Shown here piece by piece: positions 27,301-33,936 of a stretch of 64,000 nucleotides of DNA. Within the stretch, counting starts at the first letter, position 1. Every line of letters begins with the position of its first letter. The stretch spans positions 414,206 to 478,205 of the forward strand of contig NZ_JACIBY010000002.1 in assembly GCF_014195535.1 (NCBI RefSeq), in the 5' to 3' direction. Under the pieces are notes generated by a model, which did not search any database, was not told where the DNA came from, and worked only from the letters and a program-made list of their open reading frames with translations. The position numbers were made by a program, and so were the translations under genes. This stretch comes from Runella defluvii (GTDB taxonomy: Bacteria > Bacteroidota > Bacteroidia > Cytophagales > Spirosomataceae).

Positions 27301-27355
27301 TGTGACGCCCGTTTTGTATCGGTTGATTCCGCCGAAAGTGGAGGTGAAACAGTAA
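24308..27355 (+). CDS. RND family efflux pump, inner-membrane permease
   Basis: A 1015-residue proton-driven exporter of the AcrB/HAE type with two six-helix halves and two large periplasmic loops. The proton-relay residues are visible: GILVDDSIVVVENIERW in helix 4 (the Asp pair) and IEVKNSILLVDF in helix 10 (the Lys). The N-terminus 'NWQFMLVMFVGVVALGLNSL' is the first helix and 'MPRSEDPTFEAP' the start of the porter domain. Length is near the family norm. With the adaptor and TolC it would expel drugs or other hydrophobic compounds to the medium. The divisions HAE versus HME cannot be decided by eye, but the helix-4 motif favours HAE. Confidence 0.95.
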   Translation: MNLSEFSVKNWQFMLVMFVGVVALGLNSLFTMPRSEDPTFEAPTFIISVIYPGTDPKDMEELVVDPVEKRLNELKDVRNIRTTIDDGLAVFMLEYDYSVDNDEKKQEIAREVNSMRGILPNDIFDIRYFQFDPGLVNIVQVALVSEVASYKEMAQYSERLRKVLEKNKDLRGVKDYGFPKENVRISLNVEKMAQEGIAVNRVLGALQSENLNIPAGSVQEGARRFNVKTSGDYESLDQIRNTVVATNGQKIIYLRDVADVDFNYEEETNLTRLNGRRAVLVVAAQKSGKNISETGKKLNQSLTEFEKTMPKHIKMVKYFDQSMSVDRRLERFAKDFGIAILLVALTLLPLGFRAALVVMISIPLSLAIGLTAVNYLGYSINQLSVVGLIVALGILVDDSIVVVENIERWIRDGFSKREAAIKATRQITLAVIGCTVTLVLAFLPLMFLPEASGDFIRSLPTAVTMTIIASMIVSLTIVPFLSSRLLENSHNPEGNIFLRALKKVISGSYSRLLNWALRHPLPSLLFAGVIFGASLMIPKQIGFALFPKSEKPMFRVTFETPEGSSLNETNRVARLVENELKQVPEVKYFSTSVGRGNPRMYYNVIERSEASNYAEVFVQLQDEIHPPQKEKIIDKLREKLRYIPNANVEVVDFEQGPNTEAPIAIRVLGDDLEQLRTVAADVEKILKDTQGTIYVKNPLTTRRTDLRVKINKEKAGLLGMSIADINRTVRLAIAGLNIGTFKDSDGDDYAINVTLPKGKTTTPDVLNNLYINTLTGSAVPLRQIADVQFETSTNQIRHFDRDRFVTISAFVKSGFLVDNVYNDILAKLEKHPFPKDFSYKAAGELEAREKSFGGLGTIILITAFGFLGVLILEFGTFKSSLIVLSVIPLGIIGAFTMLWIVGYPLSFVAVIGLIALIGIEVKNSILLVDFTNQLREEGRPLLEAIQEAGEIRFVPIVLTSLTAIGGLIPLAIEGNPLYSPLAWVLIGGLISSTLLSRIVTPVLYRLIPPKVEVKQ

Positions 27356-27360
27356 GATGA

Positions 27361-27406
27361 ATACATCATAGTCTGAATCACTAACTCAGATTATGGTGTA
27401 TATTTT
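27361..27406 (+). terminator. Probable terminator of the tetR-RND operon
   Basis: Imperfect inverted repeat, 27361-27377 with 27385-27401 (several G-U pairs), followed by TTTT at 27403-27406. It lies five bases after the RND stop codon. Confidence 0.55.
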
Positions 27407-27428
27407 CCTTAAAATTTTAACCCAAACA

Positions 27429-27460
27429 TTTGTTCCCTCTCTGGGAACATTTTATCTTTG
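27429..27460 (+). promoter_or_regulatory. higBA promoter with palindromic operator between the boxes
   Basis: TTTG (27429-27432), 20 bases, TATCTTTG (27453-27460) match the Bacteroidota promoter. The palindrome TGTTCCC-TCTCT-GGGAACA (27431-27449, seven perfect pairs) fills the gap between the boxes, the right place for autorepression by the HigA antitoxin or a HigBA complex. Confidence 0.8.
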
Positions 27461-27517
27461 CAAAAGAATTTCAAACTAGTTTAGTTTACCAATCACAAAA
27501 GAAAGGAGGATAATAAT

Positions 27518-27547
27518 ATGTTTAACAACGTAAAAAATGATTCATGA
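27518..27547 (+). CDS. Nine-codon leader reading frame coupled to higB
   Basis: A perfect Shine-Dalgarno run, AAAGGAGG (27502-27509), sits eight bases before ATG 27518. The frame encodes MFNNVKNDS and its TGA stop (27545-27547) overlaps the ATG of higB (27544-27546) as ATGA. Strong Shine-Dalgarno sequences are rare in Bacteroidota, and higB itself has none apart from this. The layout suggests that ribosomes start at the short frame and re-initiate on the toxin gene. Whether the peptide is made or matters is unknown. Confidence 0.55.
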   Translation: MFNNVKNDS

Positions 27548-27861
27548 GAATTATATCAAAAAAAATTTTACAAGAATATTGGCAAAAAGAGCCTAATGCA
27601 GAACAACCACTTAAAAGCTGGTATAGCATCACAGAAAAAGCCCAATGGAAAACTCATAACGAGCTTAAACAGCAATTTGGGAAAACTTCAATTATCAATA
27701 AAAAACGAGTTGTTTTTGATATTCACGGTAATACTTACCGATTAATAGTAGATATAGAGTACAAGATAAAGATGGTGTTCGTAGTTTGGGTGGGTACACA
27801 TTCGGAGTACGATAAAATAAATGTAGAAAATGTTGTCTATAAAAAGCCTGATAAAAACTGA
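27544..27861 (+). CDS. higB: HigB-family type II toxin (mRNA interferase)
   Basis: A 105-residue basic protein of the HigB family in the RelE superfamily. It reads MRIISKKILQEYW at the start, FGKTSIINKKRVVFDI in the middle and a C-terminal block VVWVGTHSEYDKI, all in the order typical for HigB toxins that cut mRNA on translating ribosomes. It precedes its antitoxin, the reversed order that defines higBA, and overlaps it by 32 bases. A nine-codon upstream frame with a strong Shine-Dalgarno sequence ends on its start codon. The AT content is higher than in the neighbouring pump genes, compatible with horizontal gain. Confidence 0.88.
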   Translation: MRIISKKILQEYWQKEPNAEQPLKSWYSITEKAQWKTHNELKQQFGKTSIINKKRVVFDIHGNTYRLIVDIEYKIKMVFVVWVGTHSEYDKINVENVVYKKPDKN

Positions 27862-28198
27862 GGAAGAATATGATAATGCTCTTGAAAGAGCATACCAACT
27901 TACTCAGCTAGATTTAGAAGAAGAGTCTGCCGAATTGGCAGAACTAGAACTTCTTAGTGTTCTAATTGAACAATATGAAAAAGTGCACTACCCAATTGCG
28001 CCCCCTCACCCCATTGAGGCTATTAAATTCCAATTAGATCAAATGGGGTTAAGCGAAGCGGATTTGGGTAGAATTTTAGGCTCTCGTAGCCATAAATCCG
28101 AAATTTTAAGCGGTAAACGAAAAATGAGTATTTCGATGATTCGCATTCTCAATAAAGAACTTAAAATTCCAGCCGAAACGCTTATTGCAGCTTACTAA
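27830..28198 (+). CDS. higA: HigA-family antitoxin, XRE helix-turn-helix
   Basis: A 122-residue antitoxin. Residues 1-65 are acidic and helical (probable toxin-binding part); residues 70-122 hold an XRE-type helix-turn-helix: IKFQLDQMGLSEADLGRILGS, then HKSEILSGKRKMSISMIRIL. It would neutralise HigB and, with or without HigB, repress the promoter at 27429-27460. The start ATG 27830 lies within higB; no better start is evident downstream. Confidence 0.9.
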   Translation: MLSIKSLIKTEEEYDNALERAYQLTQLDLEEESAELAELELLSVLIEQYEKVHYPIAPPHPIEAIKFQLDQMGLSEADLGRILGSRSHKSEILSGKRKMSISMIRILNKELKIPAETLIAAY

Positions 28199-28215
28199 CT
28201 TTCTTTTGTGACATT

Positions 28216-28244
28216 AAACCCAAGACCTAGATAGTCTTGGGTTT
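28216..28244 (+). terminator. Terminator after higBA
   Basis: A perfect 11-base inverted repeat (28216-28226 with 28234-28244, loop 7) followed by GATTTTGAT. It lies between the convergent higA and M20 peptidase genes and may serve both. Confidence 0.75.
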
Positions 28245-28267
28245 GATTTTGATAGCACATTCTACCC

Positions 28268-29725
28268 CTAACTTCCCTTCACTAATTCAACATAAAAACG
28301 CACCACATTTTTGAAGTCTTCGATACTGATACGTTCGTTGGTGCCGTGCGGGCGCTTTAGGTCTTCGTCGTTCATGCGTACGGGCATGAAACGGTATAAG
28401 TTTTTAGAAACATTTTTGTAGTAACGCGCATCCGTAGCTCCAACCACCAAATAGGGTGCCACAATAGATGTAGGAAAACAGGCTTTGATAGTTCGGTGAA
28501 GGGCGCGAAAACCTACCGTTGCAGTGTCCGAAACGGGCGAAGGTTCTGAGTCAAACTGTTTGAGCGACTCTACCGTAATTCGTTCATTTCCAACAACTTT
28601 CTTAACATAATCAATCACCGTTTTTACCGAATCGCCTGGCAAAATCCGAAAATTAATTTTGGCAATTGCTTCTACGGGCAAAACATTGTCTTTCACGCCC
28701 GCATGAATGACCGTCGGGGCAATGCTGGTTCGTACCATGGCATTTCCCGCATTTGTTTTTTCCAAAATGCCAATAATGACCGAGTTTAACAACCAGCGGT
28801 TTGCCATCGCCAACTTGGTTGAAAAGGGCATTTCAGGAGCTAAATAATCTTGCATATACCCTGCGGCTCCTCCCAAACGCGCAGGAAACGGATGTTTTTG
28901 AAGTTTATCAATCGCCTCCGCGAGCATTCCAATACTGGTTTGGACGGGCGGCATGGACGAATGTCCACCGTCACCTGTCGCGCTCAACTGCAAGGTTGTA
29001 TAACCTTTTTCCGCCACACCAATCAGCGCGATAGGTTGGTTAATTCCCGAAACACCGTCAATTTTTATCACCCCCCCTTCGTCAACTACATATTCTAACT
29101 CCACTTTACGGCTTTCCAACAAAGCCGCGATTTGCTGCGCGCCGTTTCTACCCGAAATTTCTTCGTCGTGCCCAAAGGCCAAGTAAAAACTTCTTTCGGG
29201 GGTAAAGTTTGACTTTAAAAGGTGTTCGACCGCTTCCAGCACGCCCATTACCGTTACTTTATCGTCTAGCGTTCCGCGTCCATACACAAATCCTTCTGCA
29301 ATATCGCCCGCAAAAGGCTGATGTTTCCACATTTTTTCGGTGCCTTGCACCACAGGAACTACGTCGTAATGCCCCATCAAAAGGGCAGGTTTTAAACTAG
29401 TACTTTTCCCTTTCCACTCGTACAACAACCCATACGAATTCACTCGCTCTAACTTCAAACGGCTATGTACCAAGGGATACGTTTTTGCCAAATACCCCAC
29501 AAATTTTTCAAATTGCGTACTATCCATGAGCGACAAGTCTTCGTACGAAACCGTCCGAAATTGAATCGCTTCCGATAAGTGACTCACGACCGAATCGTTG
29601 AGCGTAAGCGCGGGCAAAGGCGCAACTCCTTGCATCTGTTTGGAGCTTAGTCGAAACGTATTAAAAACCAACACAGAAATCAGCGCCAACAACAATACGG
29701 CAAGCGAAAGGAAAATCTTTTTCAT
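28268..29725 (-). CDS. M20 family metallopeptidase (carboxypeptidase S / PM20D1-like), exported
   Basis: A 485-residue zinc peptidase with an N-terminal membrane anchor or signal (residues 5-25). Metal and catalytic motifs are present in order: LLMGHYDVVPV (first zinc His and catalytic Asp), YGRGTLDDK (bridging Asp), GHDEEISG (catalytic Glu and zinc Glu), VDEGG, and near the C-terminus KRPHGTNERI with the last zinc His. The lid/dimerisation domain lies between. This subgroup includes carboxypeptidase S of yeast and the N-acyl amino acid hydrolase PM20D1, so the substrate may be peptides or N-acyl amino acids. It is followed by a terminator on the minus strand and is likely a single gene. Confidence 0.9.
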   Translation of the reverse strand: MKKIFLSLAVLLLALISVLVFNTFRLSSKQMQGVAPLPALTLNDSVVSHLSEAIQFRTVSYEDLSLMDSTQFEKFVGYLAKTYPLVHSRLKLERVNSYGLLYEWKGKSTSLKPALLMGHYDVVPVVQGTEKMWKHQPFAGDIAEGFVYGRGTLDDKVTVMGVLEAVEHLLKSNFTPERSFYLAFGHDEEISGRNGAQQIAALLESRKVELEYVVDEGGVIKIDGVSGINQPIALIGVAEKGYTTLQLSATGDGGHSSMPPVQTSIGMLAEAIDKLQKHPFPARLGGAAGYMQDYLAPEMPFSTKLAMANRWLLNSVIIGILEKTNAGNAMVRTSIAPTVIHAGVKDNVLPVEAIAKINFRILPGDSVKTVIDYVKKVVGNERITVESLKQFDSEPSPVSDTATVGFRALHRTIKACFPTSIVAPYLVVGATDARYYKNVSKNLYRFMPVRMNDEDLKRPHGTNERISIEDFKNVVRFYVELVKGS

Positions 29726-29768
29726 CGGGCGTTAGGGGTAATTAGTTGAAAATAAAGCGTATTCAGCG

Positions 29769-30260
29769 CTATTTACGAACTAATTCCACAAAATCAAACG
29801 GTACCGAATGCTTTTCATCGACCGAATGAGCAACCCGACTTACCTCTTTCCATTCGTTGTTAGAAATGGCTTCAAAATACGCATCTCCTTCAAAATCAGC
29901 TTTGACTTCGGTCAGGTAAAGTTTATCAGCCAAGGGCAACATTTTACGGTAAATCTCCGCCCCACCAATCACAAAAGCTTCGTCGGTTTGGGTCTGTTGT
30001 GCCGCTGCGATGGCCTCTTCCACGGAATGTACCACCACTACCCCTTCATGCTGCCATTCTTTATTGCGAGTAATAACAATGGAGGTACGATTTGGCAACG
30101 GTTTTCCAATAGAGTCAAACGTTTTGCGCCCCATGATGATGGGATGGCCCGTGGTAAGGCGTTTAAATTGTTTTAAATCATTGGGCAAATGCCAAATCAG
30201 TTGGTTATCGCGCCCGATAATGCCGTTTTGAGCAACGGCTACAATCAAGGAAAGAAGCAT
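29769..30260 (-). CDS. folA: Dihydrofolate reductase
   Basis: FolA reduces dihydrofolate to tetrahydrofolate with NADPH. The 163-residue protein has the expected motifs: LIVAVAQNGIIGRDNQLIWHLPNDLKQF (active-site Trp and Asp equivalents; given in part as IWHLPNDLKQF), MGRKTFDSIGKPLPNR (NADPH-binding) and FVIGGAEIY. I use ATG 30260; a longer frame opens only at TTG 30293, and a TAAATTTG promoter box at 30291-30298 would lie inside that extension. It is divergent from mscS. Confidence 0.95.
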   Translation of the reverse strand: MLLSLIVAVAQNGIIGRDNQLIWHLPNDLKQFKRLTTGHPIIMGRKTFDSIGKPLPNRTSIVITRNKEWQHEGVVVVHSVEEAIAAAQQTQTDEAFVIGGAEIYRKMLPLADKLYLTEVKADFEGDAYFEAISNNEWKEVSRVAHSVDEKHSVPFDFVELVRK

Positions 30261-30290
30261 AAGTTCAATTCTGTTAATTCTATAATTACG

Positions 30291-30298
30291 CAAATTTA
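30291..30298 (-). promoter_or_regulatory. -7 promoter box of folA
   Basis: TAAATTTG on the minus strand, 30 bases before the folA ATG. No TTG at the ideal distance is seen, so only the -7 element is supported. Confidence 0.45.
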
Positions 30299-30366
30299 AC
30301 GTGACTAATAGAAAGTGACGTGGTCAAAAGGCAAATTCTCCATTTTACACCAAACATCGTACGACA

Positions 30367-31191
30367 ATGCTAGACTTAACTACGTTTAAAAATCAGCTTA
30401 TGGCAGCCGTCACGCAGTACGGAGGCAAAGTATTACTGGCTATTTTTGCCTTCATTATTGGGCGAATGCTAATTGGCACTATCATGCGCTTTTTAAGCAC
30501 GCGGATGAACAGTGCAAAAATTGACCGCGATGTTCAGCCTTTTTTACTTTCTCTCACCAGTGTCACATTCAACATCATGTTGTTGCTAAGTTGTGCTGGT
30601 GTCTTGGGTGTTCAAACTACTTCATTTGTGGCTATTTTAGGTGCCGCTGGATTAGCCGTTGGCTTAGCACTTCAGGGTAGTTTGGCCAATTTTGCTGGTG
30701 GCGTATTAATTCTGATTTTTAAACCATTCCGTGTCGGAGATTTAGTTTCTGCCCAAGGCTTTACAGGACACGTAGAAGCCATTCGTATTTTTGATACCGT
30801 TTTACTTACTCCTGATAACAAAACCATTACCCTACCCAACGGCGGACTTTCTACGGGAGCCATTACAAATATTTCTGGCAAAGGTAAAATTCGCGTGGAC
30901 ATGGTTTTTGCAGCAGGTGCTCCCAATGGGGTTGACAAGATTAGGGCTTCGATTCAAAAAGTTATTGCTAGTTGCCCTAGTGCGCTCAAAGACATCGAAC
31001 ATGATGTTTTGGTAACAAAATTAACCGAAAATGCCATTTTCTTCGACGTTCGCGTTTGGACACACCCAGACCGTTACTGGGATGTTTATTACTTTGTACA
31101 CGAACACATTAGCAAACAATTTAGCTCTGATAATATCCTAGCCCCCGCACCTGCCGAAGTCCACGTCGTGATGCAACCTACGAAGGCATAA
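30367..31191 (+). CDS. mscS: Small-conductance mechanosensitive channel, MscS family
   Basis: A 274-residue channel that releases solutes on hypo-osmotic shock. Three N-terminal membrane helices are seen (about 15-35, 56-78, 83-110); the third is the pore helix, rich in Gly/Ala (GAAGLAVGLALQGSLANFAGG), and is followed by FKPFRVGDLV and the beta-domain with TPDNKTITLPNG, all hallmark MscS sequences. Length matches E. coli MscS. It stands alone between folA and a bidirectional terminator. Confidence 0.95.
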   Translation: MLDLTTFKNQLMAAVTQYGGKVLLAIFAFIIGRMLIGTIMRFLSTRMNSAKIDRDVQPFLLSLTSVTFNIMLLLSCAGVLGVQTTSFVAILGAAGLAVGLALQGSLANFAGGVLILIFKPFRVGDLVSAQGFTGHVEAIRIFDTVLLTPDNKTITLPNGGLSTGAITNISGKGKIRVDMVFAAGAPNGVDKIRASIQKVIASCPSALKDIEHDVLVTKLTENAIFFDVRVWTHPDRYWDVYYFVHEHISKQFSSDNILAPAPAEVHVVMQPTKA

Positions 31192-31215
31192 TTTTATCCA
31201 AATAAGCCTAAAAAT

Positions 31216-31259
31216 AAAAAGTGCGTAACCCATCTAAAATTCAGGGTTACGCACTTTTT
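31216..31259. terminator. Bidirectional terminator between mscS and the propeller-cytochrome gene
   Basis: Perfect inverted repeat: AAAAAGTGCGTAACCC (31216-31231) and GGGTTACGCACTTTTT (31244-31259), loop 12. A-run before and T-run after give an intrinsic terminator for both convergent genes. Confidence 0.9.
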
Positions 31260-31277
31260 ATTTAAAATCTATTTCAC

Positions 31278-33215
31278 TTACGGCTTTGGAGCCGACTTAG
31301 GTGCTAGTGAGTTAATCCAAGCGGCAATTTTGAGCGCTTCATCACGCGGTACCTGCGGCATAGGAGCCATTGGTGTAGCATAATCAGGCCAGTTTTGAGG
31401 CTTAGGATTATAGATAAGCTCTACAATTTTTTCGTTTGAATACTTACGTTTTGCCACCTCTGTGTAAGCAGGACCCACTTGGCGTTTGTCAACCGCGTGG
31501 CAAGCCAAACACGTATTTTTGGCCAATAAAGGCTTAACTTCCTCAAACGTTGGTGCTTTACCCGATGCGGTTGTAGTTGCTTTTTTCTCCGTTACTTTGG
31601 CAGTGGCTGTCGTTGTAGTAGCTGACGATTTTGTACTCATATCAGCGGCTTTCAACTTTTCTCCATCAGGCAAATTATGCAACGTATAGAAAGCCGTTGG
31701 GTGTACCAAAGACCAGTACGACGTAGAAGCACGAACGCCGTCAAGTTTCAATTCGTGGATGTAGTGCTCACGCAAGTTGTCCACTACGATACGCGCTTTC
31801 AAGCCATCTTCCGATACTTTTACCCCTTTGATAGCACATTTAGCTTCGTTCACCGTTGGGCTTCCATACACAGGATGGTACTTATAAGTAAAGCTACGAA
31901 CCGCATACGAGGCTAAGTTCTCAGCTGATTTTTTATCCACTGGAAGCGTAAATTCAACTTCAAAACCATCAGGCATGGCACGAACCGCCTTCATTTCAAA
32001 CGGTGTCTTGCCATTCCACACCAAACGCTGCAAGCCTTGGTTAGCATCACCCGACGAGCCCCAACCACGGTTGGTTTCTCCGATGTAAAGTGAGCCGCCG
32101 TCGTTAGCCCACGCCATACGCAACACCCCCGACTGAAAACCCGAACGGAAATCAAACGCAGCTCCTTGGTACTCGCCTTTTACTTTTTCTAAGAAAACGC
32201 GCATCACTTTACTTTGTCCTTGGTCGCCCACAAAAAGTTGGTTGCTAAAAGGGCCAAATTTACCACCCGTTTGATCCGCTAAAATTTCAGCATTTGAAAC
32301 CCCTAAGATACCGTGTGGCAGCCACACTGCTGGAAGTTGGGTTTCAGGATATTTTTTCTTCATATCGGCCAACGTCAAAAATTTCTCATTTTGTACGTTT
32401 TCAGGCTTGATGGCGTTGCCGTTTTTGTCACGCGTTTTACGCGGATCTACCATCGCATATACTTCTTCTTGGGTAATTTTGATGGGAGAATTAGTAAGGC
32501 TGTTAGCCCACTTCAAGCCCGCAGGGTGGCCCATAAAAGCCCCTTTTTTCACGTGCCAAATACCGCCTGAACCCATCCAGTCGCCTTGGTTGTCGTCATA
32601 AAACAACTCCCCATCCACCATTCCTAAACCGCAAGGAGAGCGAACGCCCGTTGCCCACGGTTCCATTTGGCCATCAGGCGTAATTTTAAAAATCCAACCA
32701 CGCAACGGGCGGCGGCTTTCACCTGCCCACCACTCTTCGTCCCCAAAAGCGACGTTACCCGATACAAAATACGAACCATCTGGAGCGATTTTTGGGCCGA
32801 AACTGTACTCGTGGTAGTGCGAAGACAACGGCCAAGCGTAGATTGTTTCATAAACATCCGCTTTGCCATCGTGGTCTTTGTCAATCAATTTTGTCAATTC
32901 TCCACGTTGCGCACAAACCATCGCGCCGTTTTGGTAAACAAGCCCTAAGATTTCGTGTAAACCTGAAGCAAATTTTTTGTAGTACGGCTTTGAACCTGTA
33001 GGGTTTTCGAGCAACCAAACATCGCCTCGGCGCGTTCCAATGGCCAAACGACCATCAGGAAGGGTGGTCATCCCTCCTACTTCGAGCAAAATACCCTCAG
33101 GGACAGGTGGCGTAACAATTTTGTAAAAATCTTCTTCTGAAGGGGACTCTTGCGCAAAGGATACGCCTAAACTCAGTAAAAGGGAGGTGATTGTGCAGAT
33201 AACTTGTTTTTTCAT
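31278..33215 (-). CDS. Secreted beta-propeller protein with C-terminal cytochrome c domain
   Basis: A 645-residue exported protein (signal peptide ending VSFAQ, about residue 21). The N-terminal ~430 residues show propeller-blade sequence such as MTTLPDGRLAIGTRRGDVWLL and FGPKIAPDGSYFVSG and resemble soluble glucose/sorbosone dehydrogenase-like proteins. A beta-sandwich-like linker follows, then a low-complexity Thr/Ala/Lys stretch and a class I cytochrome c domain with CLACH and the Met ligand in TPMAPMPQVP. The propeller may oxidise a sugar or alcohol and pass electrons to the heme; substrate and cofactor (PQQ or none) are unknown. The gene starts three bases after the Uma2 gene. Confidence 0.82.
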   Translation of the reverse strand: MKKQVICTITSLLLSLGVSFAQESPSEEDFYKIVTPPVPEGILLEVGGMTTLPDGRLAIGTRRGDVWLLENPTGSKPYYKKFASGLHEILGLVYQNGAMVCAQRGELTKLIDKDHDGKADVYETIYAWPLSSHYHEYSFGPKIAPDGSYFVSGNVAFGDEEWWAGESRRPLRGWIFKITPDGQMEPWATGVRSPCGLGMVDGELFYDDNQGDWMGSGGIWHVKKGAFMGHPAGLKWANSLTNSPIKITQEEVYAMVDPRKTRDKNGNAIKPENVQNEKFLTLADMKKKYPETQLPAVWLPHGILGVSNAEILADQTGGKFGPFSNQLFVGDQGQSKVMRVFLEKVKGEYQGAAFDFRSGFQSGVLRMAWANDGGSLYIGETNRGWGSSGDANQGLQRLVWNGKTPFEMKAVRAMPDGFEVEFTLPVDKKSAENLASYAVRSFTYKYHPVYGSPTVNEAKCAIKGVKVSEDGLKARIVVDNLREHYIHELKLDGVRASTSYWSLVHPTAFYTLHNLPDGEKLKAADMSTKSSATTTTATAKVTEKKATTTASGKAPTFEEVKPLLAKNTCLACHAVDKRQVGPAYTEVAKRKYSNEKIVELIYNPKPQNWPDYATPMAPMPQVPRDEALKIAAWINSLAPKSAPKP

Positions 33216-33217
33216 TA

Positions 33218-33802
33218 CTACGGTATTTCTAAGATATTGGTCAATACTACTTCAAAATCGACGAGAACGTCGTCGCCTGTTAGGGTTTCACTAAACAATT
33301 TAGTTTCAATAGCCGCATACGGCCGATAGATGTATGTTCGTTGTTCACTCATGGCTACTAGCCAACCTAATCGCACGCCATTGTCAATCCATTTTTGCAT
33401 TTTTTGTTTCAAATCCTCCAAATTATCCGTGTCAGATTCCAACTCAAGCACAAAATCAGGGGCTAAATACGGAAACGATTTTTTTTCGGCCGTTGATAAC
33501 TCAGCCCAGCGTTCTTTCCGAATCCACGCCACGTCAGGAGCGCGCATGGAGCGATCGGGCAAGAAAAAACCGCCGTTAGAATCAATCACTTTTCCAGCTT
33601 TTGTACGGCGATTCCAAATGACAAACTCACCATTCAATTCGCTGTTGTTAGAACTGGTTAGCAGATGCGTAGGAGACATATTGATAAAAATTTGTCCAAA
33701 CTCGTTACGTTCTACCATCAAATCGGGGTTTGAAAGGCAGAAGTTTACCAATTCATCATCAGTAAATTGCTCGCGAGAAGGAAGATGCAATGGAATCAGC
33801 AT
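33218..33802 (-). CDS. Uma2 family (DUF820) restriction-endonuclease-like protein
   Basis: A 194-residue protein with the PD-(D/E)xK-like Uma2 fold: RAPDVAWIRKERW, then PDFVLELESDTDNLEDLKQKM and WIDNGVRLGWLV. Uma2 proteins are abundant in cyanobacteria and Bacteroidota and have no settled function; nuclease activity is predicted only from the fold. The next gene begins three bases after its stop, so it leads a two-gene unit with a secreted propeller cytochrome, an odd pairing. A TATCTTTG box lies at 33839-33846. Confidence 0.85.
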   Translation of the reverse strand: MLIPLHLPSREQFTDDELVNFCLSNPDLMVERNEFGQIFINMSPTHLLTSSNNSELNGEFVIWNRRTKAGKVIDSNGGFFLPDRSMRAPDVAWIRKERWAELSTAEKKSFPYLAPDFVLELESDTDNLEDLKQKMQKWIDNGVRLGWLVAMSEQRTYIYRPYAAIETKLFSETLTGDDVLVDFEVVLTNILEIP

Positions 33803-33838
33803 GGGTTGCTATCAATTAGGAATCTCTCATTCGTTGAG

Positions 33839-33846
33839 CAAAGATA
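33839..33846 (-). promoter_or_regulatory. -7 promoter box of the Uma2/propeller-cytochrome unit
   Basis: TATCTTTG on the minus strand, 37 bases before the Uma2 ATG. A good -33 partner is not visible at 19-21 bases. Confidence 0.45.
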
Positions 33847-33907
33847 GAGAATCATTCCCAATTTCAGCCATCCAAGCCTTGAAACAACCACCTTTGGAGT
33901 TTTTTTA

Positions 33908-33915
33908 TAATTTTG
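33908..33915 (+). promoter_or_regulatory. -7 promoter box before the YfhO gene
   Basis: TAATTTTG fits TAnnTTTG and lies 22 bases before the ATG at 33937. No well-spaced -33 box was found. It could start the whole pseudaminic acid transcript. Confidence 0.4.
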
Positions 33916-33936
33916 TGCAATCTATAAAACCTTTAT

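Noticed and set aside
27431-28244. higBA region as part of a mobile element
   Set aside because: No transposase, integrase, flanking repeats or target-site duplications are visible; only the composition differs.
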